NCBI GenBank assembly: GCA_023450835.1
Contig: JAEXGM010000138.1
Location: 1 to 10,932, forward strand
Direction of reading: 5' to 3'
DNA: 10,932 nt
DNA from: Bacillota bacterium
GTDB taxonomy: Bacteria; Bacillota; Clostridia; Lachnospirales; Lachnospiraceae
A program made the position numbers and the translations under genes. The notes beneath the pieces were generated by a model. It was not told the origin of the DNA and did no database searches. It saw only the letters and a program-made list of their open reading frames with translations. Below are positions 6,040 through 10,932 of the stretch, piece by piece. Numbering within the stretch: position 1 is the stretch's first letter; each line of letters opens with the position of its first letter.

Positions 6040-6068
6040 ACTATATAATGGATAAGCTAAAAAGTCAA
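6040..6068 (-). promoter_or_regulatory. Outward-facing promoter beside the left site
   Basis: On the minus strand TTGACT (6068-6063), a 17-bp spacer and TATAGT (6045-6040), five of six consensus bases in each box. It lies between the recombinase stop and the left site, with transcription predicted to start near 6033 inside that site and run left. If the segment between the two sites inverted, this promoter would lie next to the right site and point at the chemoreceptor gene. Confidence 0.6.
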
Positions 6069-6120
6069 TATACAAAATGTATATATATGTAATACTGTGG
6101 TAAAATTTCAAATCTTATTA

Positions 6121-6681
6121 TTAAAATTGCACTAAAGTATATAAATCATCTTTCTGGTCCTGATTAATTCCAATGTAACGTAATGTAATCTGCTGGTTGC
6201 TATGATTGAAGGTATCCATAATAAGTCCTATATTATATTTTGATAATTTATAAGTCCAGTACCCCCAGGTCTTTCGTAAACTATGTGTCCCAAAGTTCTC
6301 TATTCCCATCAAATCAGCTGCCTCTTTCAAAAAACGATAGCTTTGAACTCTGCCAATATGACCACCTTTTTTACTCGGGAACAGATAATCGTCTGTCTTC
6401 ATGTTGTGTAACTTTATATAAGCAGACAACTCTTTCTTTAAAGAATCATTTATCTTTATTTTCTTCTCTTTGGACGTTTTCTTTTCTTTTACAATCAGAT
6501 ACTCACGGTAAGTTCCATTCTGAAAAGTCAAAGTATCAATTTTAATAGGAAGAATGTCACTGATTCGGAGTCCGGTATTCAGACCAAATTTAAAAAGCAG
6601 AGCATATTTATCATCTTTTGCCTTTAAGTAATTATACATCTTTGTAATTTTTACTTTACTGCGTATCGGTTCTACTGTCAT
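6121..6681 (-). CDS. Solitary catalytic-core tyrosine recombinase
   Basis: A 186-aa protein consisting only of the phage-integrase catalytic domain, with no N-terminal SAM-like or arm-binding domain. Catalytic residues are all visible: R39 (TGLRISDIL), Lys in the beta-turn region (about 67-71), H133 and R136 (THSLRKTWGY), H160 (FNHSN) and the nucleophile Y169 (LRYIGINQ). Size and layout resemble stand-alone recombinases such as FimB/FimE that flip promoter segments, and a common Firmicute family of about 180-aa lone integrases. No phage, transfer or transposition genes are nearby, and the gene lies between two inverted candidate sites. Start: AAAGGGAAT about 10 nt before ATG 6681. A strong promoter lies upstream at 6729-6757. 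After the stop there is only an AT-only hairpin (ATATAC/GTATAT near 6068-6084), so read-through is plausible. Confidence 0.9.
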   Translation of the reverse strand: MTVEPIRSKVKITKMYNYLKAKDDKYALLFKFGLNTGLRISDILPIKIDTLTFQNGTYREYLIVKEKKTSKEKKIKINDSLKKELSAYIKLHNMKTDDYLFPSKKGGHIGRVQSYRFLKEAADLMGIENFGTHSLRKTWGYWTYKLSKYNIGLIMDTFNHSNQQITLRYIGINQDQKDDLYTLVQF

Positions 6682-6728
6682 TTTTTTATTCCCTTTCTTT
6701 CGTGCTAATGTACTTTTTTCGACATTTT

Positions 6729-6757
6729 ATTATAAAAGATACTTTGCAATAATGCAA
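6729..6757 (-). promoter_or_regulatory. Promoter of the recombinase gene with overlapping TGCAA sites
   Basis: On the minus strand TTGCAT (6757-6752), a 17-bp spacer and a perfect TATAAT (6734-6729), giving a leader of about 40 nt. TTGCA (6744-6748) and TGCAA (6753-6757) form an inverted pair overlapping the -35, and another TTGCAA lies at 6764-6769, one helical turn further. These could be operator or recombinase-binding sites. Confidence 0.75.
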
Positions 6758-6824
6758 CTCTCATTGCAAAATTGAAAATATAGCTCTGAAAATGCTGATA
6801 AATAAAGGGTTTTATAAAAACCTT

Positions 6825-6852
6825 ATGTATCATTTTAAGGATAATGTTACAT
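6825..6852 (-). repeat. Right candidate recombination site (inverted partner of 6008-6035)
   Basis: On the + strand ATGTATCATT, centre TTAAGGAT, then AATGTTACAT. The two 10-bp arms are inverted copies with a single mismatch. Read on the complement it matches the left site (arms about 80-90 % alike, centre ATCCTTAA versus ATCCTTAT). It lies 145 bp upstream of the chemoreceptor start codon. Confidence 0.6.
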
Positions 6853-6868
6853 GAAAATAAGTATTTAT

Positions 6869-6896
6869 TTGGATATTTTACTACATAACTTATAAA
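6869..6896 (+). promoter_or_regulatory. Possible weak local promoter of the chemoreceptor operon
   Basis: TTGGAT (6869-6874), a 16-bp spacer and TATAAA (6891-6896), predicted start near 6903. The boxes are modest. It lies outside the candidate invertible segment, so it could provide basal expression in either orientation. I see no sigma-D-type (TAAA...GCCGATAA) promoter and no c-di-GMP riboswitch in the leader. Confidence 0.3.
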
Positions 6897-6996
6897 TTTT
6901 GTTCTTTAAAGATGCACCCTCCTTATAGGCACGTTGGAATTTTACATCATGGTATCAAGGCTCAATGAGCTTAAAAAATAAAGTGGAGGTATACAA

Positions 6997-9003
6997 ATGA
7001 AAAATACAAGAAGTATAAAGACCAAACTGATCATATCTTTTGGTTTACTGGTAGTTGTTATTTGCGGAGGGCTTGGAATTCTTTCCTATATTAGTGCTTC
7101 TTCTGCAATGTCAGAGAATATCACAGAGTCTCTGAAACAATTAGCAGACAAATCATCTGACTTAATCCAGGAAAGAGTGAACTCCAGGCTGAATTCTCTT
7201 GAAGTAATGGCTGAAAGTGATACAATCCAATCTACTACTCTTTCAATGGAAGATAAACTTTCCTTATTAAAAAAGGAAGTTGATAGAGCCGGATATCTAA
7301 GAATGTCCATTGGCGATACCCAGGGAAATCTTTATACTACCGCCGGAACTACCGCCAATATAGCGGACAGAGATTATTTTAAGGCAGCATTAAAAGGACA
7401 GTCTTACGTATCTAATCCCATAATAAGCAAAACCGATAATATCCTTATCGTAACTTATGCGGTACCCATTAAATCAGGTGACTCCGTTATTGGAATCCTG
7501 ACCGCCACAAGGGATGGTAATGAATTGAGCACTCTGACAGATGATATTCATTACGATACCAGCGGCACCGCATTTATGATAGATTCTTCAGGTGTAACCG
7601 TTGCCCATAGCGATAAAGAGTTAGTAAGTAATATGTATAATATAATGGATGAATTAAAGAAAGACCCTTCCCTTAGCCAGCTGGCTGCTCTTGAAAAAAA
7701 GATGATAGATGGGGATTCAGGCACCGGCGAATACACTTATGATGGAGCCAGCAAATTTATGGCTTACACACCGGTGAAAGGCACTAACTGGTCACTGGCA
7801 ATAACCGCCCCTAAAAAAGAAGTCTTAAAAAGTATCAGTGACATCAAATTAATTATAATAATCATAAGTGTTGTATTCATTGCTATCAGTGTTATTATCA
7901 CCTATATCATTTCAAATACAATTGCAAAACCTCTAAAATCAGCTTCAGATTATTTACATAAAGTCTCTTCCGGTGATTTTACAGGAAGAATTCCGGAGAA
8001 GCTGATGAAATCAAAAGATGAAACAGGACTTCTTGCTTCTTCCATTGATGTTATGCAGGCTTCCATAAAAAATATTGTAAAGGAAGTATCCGAGAAATCC
8101 CATGCTGTTGCGCAAATTCTGAATAGTATTAATTCTAATATGGAAAACCTGAACAGTAATATTGAAGGCATATCTTCTACTACAGAAGAGCTCTCAGCCA
8201 GTATTGAGGAAACTGCCGCTTCTTCCGAAGAGATGAGTTCTTCCGTCTCTGAAATTGAGAAAGCTTCCGAATCCATTGCTCAAAAAGCGCAGGATAGTAC
8301 AACTACTCTTTCCAATATGTTAAGTACTGCGCAAGATATCCAAAAAAACTCTAAAACCTCAAGAAATAATGCAATTGAGATTTATGACAGAACGAAAGTC
8401 AATCTGCGAAGCGCCATTGAAAAATCGAAGGCTGTTGACCAGATCAATATTCTGTCCGGCGCTATTCTGGAAATCACTTCTCAAACTAATTTACTGGCTC
8501 TAAATGCAGCAATTGAAGCCGCTCGTGCAGGGGAAGCCGGCAAAGGATTTGCCGTTGTTGCAGAGGAGATTCGTAAATTGGCGGAAGACTCTAAAAATAC
8601 GGTGGCAAAAATTCAGGATGTAACCTTGACAATTCTGGAGTCAGTTAATAATCTTTCATCCAGTTCCAATGAAATACTGGAGTTTATAGACAGTCAGGTA
8701 ATGGATGATTATGCGAAACTTGAAGAGATCGGAGACCAATACAGCTTTCGTTCACTCGAAATAAATGATATCGTTACAGAATTCAGCGCAACCTCAGAAG
8801 AGCTTTTAGCTTCCCTTCAGGATATGACAAAGGCCATTAATGAGGTAGCCGGTGCTTCCGGAGAAGAAGCCTTAGGCGCCTCCACAATAGCTGAAGAGGC
8901 TGCCAGCGTTGTACAAAGGTCAAACGATGTCATAAAACTAACGGAAGAGGCAAAAGATAAGTCCCGCCTGCTTTTGGACGCTGTAGCTGTATTTAGGATA
9001 TAA
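6997..9003 (+). CDS. Methyl-accepting chemotaxis protein with dCache-like sensor
   Basis: A 668-aa transmembrane chemoreceptor. TM1 is about 11-33. The extracellular sensor (about 34-280) has the dCache-type segment RDYFKAALKGQSYVSNP (125-141) and the TPVKGTNWSLAI strand (258-269). TM2 is about 284-305, a HAMP domain about 306-360, then a long coiled-coil signalling domain. The conserved hairpin tip lies around 485-525 (QTNLLALNAAIEAARAGEAG, 496-515), where CheA and CheW bind. Glu/Gln/Ser/Ala-rich stretches (about 393-430 and 597-640) are candidate methylation helices. The C-terminus (VAVFRI) lacks a CheR-binding pentapeptide. The ligand is not deducible. The start is set by GGAGG about 8 nt upstream. 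It is probably co-transcribed with the PAS-GGDEF gene, 20 bp further on, and may be controlled by the upstream recombinase module. Confidence 0.93.
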   Translation: MKNTRSIKTKLIISFGLLVVVICGGLGILSYISASSAMSENITESLKQLADKSSDLIQERVNSRLNSLEVMAESDTIQSTTLSMEDKLSLLKKEVDRAGYLRMSIGDTQGNLYTTAGTTANIADRDYFKAALKGQSYVSNPIISKTDNILIVTYAVPIKSGDSVIGILTATRDGNELSTLTDDIHYDTSGTAFMIDSSGVTVAHSDKELVSNMYNIMDELKKDPSLSQLAALEKKMIDGDSGTGEYTYDGASKFMAYTPVKGTNWSLAITAPKKEVLKSISDIKLIIIIISVVFIAISVIITYIISNTIAKPLKSASDYLHKVSSGDFTGRIPEKLMKSKDETGLLASSIDVMQASIKNIVKEVSEKSHAVAQILNSINSNMENLNSNIEGISSTTEELSASIEETAASSEEMSSSVSEIEKASESIAQKAQDSTTTLSNMLSTAQDIQKNSKTSRNNAIEIYDRTKVNLRSAIEKSKAVDQINILSGAILEITSQTNLLALNAAIEAARAGEAGKGFAVVAEEIRKLAEDSKNTVAKIQDVTLTILESVNNLSSSSNEILEFIDSQVMDDYAKLEEIGDQYSFRSLEINDIVTEFSATSEELLASLQDMTKAINEVAGASGEEALGASTIAEEAASVVQRSNDVIKLTEEAKDKSRLLLDAVAVFRI

Positions 9004-9023
9004 GTTAACGGGGGATAGTATAA

Positions 9024-9947
9024 ATGATGTGTAATGTGAAGTTTGTAAAAGGCAAGACGCCACAATATGATGAAAATCTCTCTACCTTTTGGGAATGGTA
9101 TTTTCCTTCAAATCTAGCATATATCACTGAAGATTTTATAACGGAACTTGGATTTGGAGGCAATCTGCTTCAGGATTATTTTCATAAATGGACAGCTAAT
9201 ATCCACCCTGAAGACCTGGATACCGTATTAAGTAATCTCATATGGTATTTCAAAGAAAAAGCACCTTATTATAAATGCGAATACAGAATAATGAGAAATG
9301 AGAAAGAATTCATCTGGGTACTAAGCCAAGGGAAAGCCCTGTGGAATAGTAATGGCCGCATTATTAAAATGAGCGGCTCCCATACTGATATTACGAGCAG
9401 AAAATGCATGCAGAAAAATTTAAAATATTTATCTGAACACGATCCGGAGACTGGTCTTTCTCTTACGCCCCTCTTTCTAAAAAGACTGAGTAAAGAGGCC
9501 AGCAATACCAGCCCATACTTTGCTGTTCTATACCTGAATCTCAATGTCCGAACGATGGATACAGGTGATACAAGCGCGGAGAATAAACATTCGCTGTTAA
9601 TGAAAGTTATAAAGAATATGAATAGCCATCTCTCTTCCAGGGATTTGCTATGCCGAATCAGTGAAAATGAATATGCTTTGCTGCTAGGCGGAATTTATTC
9701 GAAAACAGCCGTAGAGAGAAAAGTCGCTGACATTTTAAATTACAGCCGTACTCCATTTCTTATACATAATGAAATCTATTCTGTCATTATAAATATCGGC
9801 GTGGTGTTCTGCCCTGAAAACGGCAGAAATGCCAAAGTGTTAATGGATAGCTCCCGCCTAGCAATGTACCAGTCCAAAGTACTTGGACCAAATAACTACT
9901 GCTATTACAATAGTATATTATATACCAACTATACTATTATCCTATAA
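9024..9947 (+). CDS. PAS-GGDEF protein with degenerate, probably inactive GGDEF domain
   Basis: A 307-aa cytoplasmic protein. A PAS_3-type fold (about 20-128; WEW at 23-25, HPEDLD at 61-66, GSHTDIT at 118-124) leads through a short linker into a full-length GGDEF-like domain (about 137-298; HDPETGL 139-145, MYQSKVLGPNNY 281-292). The signature GGDEF is replaced by SENEY (213-217, in RISENEYALLL). The metal-site strand reads LNLN (171-174) where active cyclases have an Asp-containing DLD-like motif, and the RxxD inhibitory site is missing. Family knowledge therefore predicts no c-di-GMP synthesis; it may act as a binding or scaffold domain. Start: GGGGGA 8 nt before ATG 9024; the next codon is also ATG. 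It is the second gene of the chemoreceptor operon, ending 28 bp before the terminator. A 9-bp inverted repeat (AATAGTATA/TATACTATT, 9909-9938) lies in its last codons. Confidence 0.85.
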   Translation: MMCNVKFVKGKTPQYDENLSTFWEWYFPSNLAYITEDFITELGFGGNLLQDYFHKWTANIHPEDLDTVLSNLIWYFKEKAPYYKCEYRIMRNEKEFIWVLSQGKALWNSNGRIIKMSGSHTDITSRKCMQKNLKYLSEHDPETGLSLTPLFLKRLSKEASNTSPYFAVLYLNLNVRTMDTGDTSAENKHSLLMKVIKNMNSHLSSRDLLCRISENEYALLLGGIYSKTAVERKVADILNYSRTPFLIHNEIYSVIINIGVVFCPENGRNAKVLMDSSRLAMYQSKVLGPNNYCYYNSILYTNYTIIL

Positions 9948-9974
9948 TTCGCAAGATAGTTCATCCAAAAAAAA

Positions 9975-10015
9975 GAGAAAGTGTCAGTCCTCCCAGAATG
10001 GCACTTTCTTTTTTT
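9975..10015. terminator. Bidirectional intrinsic terminator
   Basis: AGAAAGTGTCA (9976-9986) pairs with TGGCACTTTCT (9999-10009), with one G-T pair and a 12-nt loop. A T run follows on the + strand (10009-10015). The A-rich run at 9967-9974 supplies a T run on the minus strand. It ends both the chemoreceptor operon and the convergent DUF1700-type gene. Confidence 0.92.
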
Positions 10016-10020
10016 ATATT

Positions 10021-10524
10021 CTATTTACGCTTACGGTTATTAACTATTGCTCTATATATGAAATAAATAACTAACAATGGTATTCCAATAGAAAAGAACA
10101 GTTTAATAAGAAGACCGCCGACAATCAGAATTACAGAAAGAACTAATATAGCCGCTATTCCCAGCAGTAATTTATGATACCATTTTAGCTGATGAATTCC
10201 ATATGCCTGATAACTGCCGTTATCTTGTCCATATTCAGCTTCTTCCGTCTCTTCTGACCATTCCTTCGTATCACCGTCCTGATAGGCTGTATAGTTTAAT
10301 TTGCTATGATATAGCGGTCCATGGGATAGCTGATAAGTCTCAATTATCGTTTTCGCAATCAGCCTGGGATCGCCCAATTGCTCCAACACCTGCTCTTCTG
10401 GACTCTCAAGTGCCTGTTCTCTTATATAACTGTCATAATAGCGTATATTATTTTCTATTTCATGTTCCGGCAGCTCACCTGCCAGAGTAACTCTAAGTTC
10501 TGATAAAAATTCACTCTTACTCAT
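10021..10524 (-). CDS. DUF1700/HAAS-domain membrane protein
   Basis: A 167-aa protein. The N-terminal helical domain (about 1-65) has the typical pattern of the DUF1700/HAAS family: SEFLSELRVTLAGELPEHEI, a YYDSYI segment, then EEQVLEQLGDPRLIAKTII. An acidic, Gly/Tyr/Gln-rich linker (about 66-112) is followed by two tightly spaced hydrophobic segments (about 118-140 and 142-161) and a basic tail NNRKRK, implying a membrane hairpin with cytoplasmic ends. Family members commonly sit beside a PadR-type regulator and act with it in envelope-stress sensing; no PadR gene is visible here. The start at 10524 has AAGGAGG only 4 nt upstream, tight but strong. No clear promoter is seen. The 10525-10698 gap has a small AACCG/CGGTT inverted repeat near 10542-10557. 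Function is unproven. Confidence 0.8.
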   Translation of the reverse strand: MSKSEFLSELRVTLAGELPEHEIENNIRYYDSYIREQALESPEEQVLEQLGDPRLIAKTIIETYQLSHGPLYHSKLNYTAYQDGDTKEWSEETEEAEYGQDNGSYQAYGIHQLKWYHKLLLGIAAILVLSVILIVGGLLIKLFFSIGIPLLVIYFIYRAIVNNRKRK

Positions 10525-10698
10525 GTATCCTCCTTATATAAACCGTATTACCGGTTAAAAAGCTGTTTATCCTTAGTTTGCCAATATTAATAATAATTAC
10601 TCTCATTTTATCATATGGAACTATGGCCGTAAATAGCACCAGATTAACATTTCATTAAAACTCACTTTTACACACAGCTTTTATATATTAATTGATAC

Positions 10699-10736
10699 AA
10701 AAAAAAACTGCAATCTCTTATAGAAGAAATCACAGT
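10699..10736 (-). terminator. Terminator of the Leu-Arg tRNA operon
   Basis: On the minus strand ACTGTGATTTCTT and AAGAGATTGCAGT form a 13-bp stem (three G-T pairs) closed by a CTAT loop, followed by a run of T residues (10707-10699). It lies 8 bp past the end of tRNA-Arg. Confidence 0.9.
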
Positions 10737-10743
10737 CCTTATA

Positions 10744-10817
10744 CGTGCGTTAGAGGATTCGAACCCCCGACCTTCTGGTCCGTAGCCAGACGCTCTATCC
10801 AGCTGAGCTAAACGCAC
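10744..10817 (-). tRNA. tRNA-Arg (ACG)
   Basis: Complete cloverleaf on the complement: acceptor GTGCGTT/AACGCAC with discriminator G, anticodon stem TCTGG/CCAGA, loop CTACGGA (anticodon ACG, normally edited to ICG) and T loop GTTCGAATC. The CCA is not encoded. It is the last gene of its operon, 17 bp after tRNA-Leu. Confidence 0.95.
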
Positions 10818-10834
10818 AAATTTAAATTGCCAAA

Positions 10835-10920
10835 TGCCGGCGACCGGAATCGAACCGGTACGGGCGATTAGGCCCGCAGGATTTTAAGTCCTGTGCGTCT
10901 GCCAGTTCCGCCACGCCGGC
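10835..10920 (-). tRNA. tRNA-Leu (TAA)
   Basis: Complete 86-nt cloverleaf with a long variable arm, as expected for leucine tRNA. Acceptor GCCGGCG/CGCCGGC with discriminator A, anticodon stem CAGGA/TCCTG, loop CTTAAAA (anticodon TAA), variable-arm stem CGGGC/GCCCG and T loop GTTCGATTC. The promoter must lie right of the window; other tRNA genes may precede it. Confidence 0.95.
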
Positions 10921-10932
10921 ATTCAATAATTG

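Noticed and set aside
6008..6852. Remnant prophage or integrative element
   Set aside because: No excisionase, transfer, replication or phage genes are present, and the flanking repeats are inverted rather than the direct repeats expected of attL/attR.
6851..6895. 14-codon mini-ORF (MKISIYLDILLHNL) with AAGGAT upstream, before the chemoreceptor
   Set aside because: Too short and AT-rich to support as a leader peptide; its ribosome-site bases are part of the right recombination-site candidate.
6900..6996. c-di-GMP riboswitch in the chemoreceptor leader
   Set aside because: The leader has only a GCTC/GAGC mini-hairpin and none of the conserved GEMM-I or type II core motifs I know.
9883..10074. 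+ strand ORF of 63 codons overlapping the PAS-GGDEF 3' end
   Set aside because: It runs through the bidirectional terminator and into the convergent gene, and it has no ribosome binding site.

Overview
The window looks like chromosome of a low-GC, spore-forming-type Firmicute, most likely a Lachnospiraceae/Clostridia member. The reasons are AT-rich intergenic DNA, strong GGAGG-type ribosome binding sites, near-consensus sigma-A promoters, tRNA genes without an encoded CCA, a Clostridia-style chemoreceptor, and a rdgB-yfcE pair behind a cell-wall amidase. The family-level assignment is inference.

Layout. Positions 1-561 hold a leftward tRNA operon (Pro, Gly, Arg, His and the 5' part of Gln) under a perfect consensus promoter. 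Positions 715-3183 hold a leftward operon: membrane-anchored N-acetylmuramoyl-L-alanine amidase, RdgB nucleotide-pool pyrophosphatase and a YfcE-type phosphodiesterase. Positions 3391-4732 hold a THUMP-domain RNA methyltransferase with its own promoter and terminator, and 4768-5070 a single-domain rhodanese. Positions 5189-5440 hold a terminator and a tiny Asn/Ser/Thr-rich protein whose start is set by a perfect Shine-Dalgarno.

The gene-poor part (5426-6996) is the most interesting. It contains (i) a candidate ~110-nt small RNA on the + strand, with a strong promoter, a 5' hairpin, three C-rich unpaired patches and a terminator-like 3' hairpin, and (ii) a lone 186-aa catalytic-core tyrosine recombinase. 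The recombinase gene is flanked by two 28-bp sites in inverted orientation (6008-6035 and 6825-6852), each an imperfect dyad around a nearly identical 8-bp centre. Inside the left site, next to the recombinase gene's 3' end, sits a good promoter pointing outward. If the segment inverts, both this promoter and the recombinase promoter would point at the chemoreceptor operon. This is the layout of an invertible ON/OFF switch and is my main candidate for an undescribed system; inversion itself is not shown by the sequence.

Positions 6997-9947 carry a rightward pair: a dCache-type methyl-accepting chemotaxis protein and, 20 bp on, a PAS-GGDEF protein whose GGDEF signature is degenerate and probably inactive. 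A shared bidirectional terminator (9975-10015) separates it from a convergent DUF1700/HAAS-type membrane protein (10021-10524). Positions 10699-10920 hold a second leftward tRNA operon (Leu-TAA, Arg-ACG) with a clear terminator.
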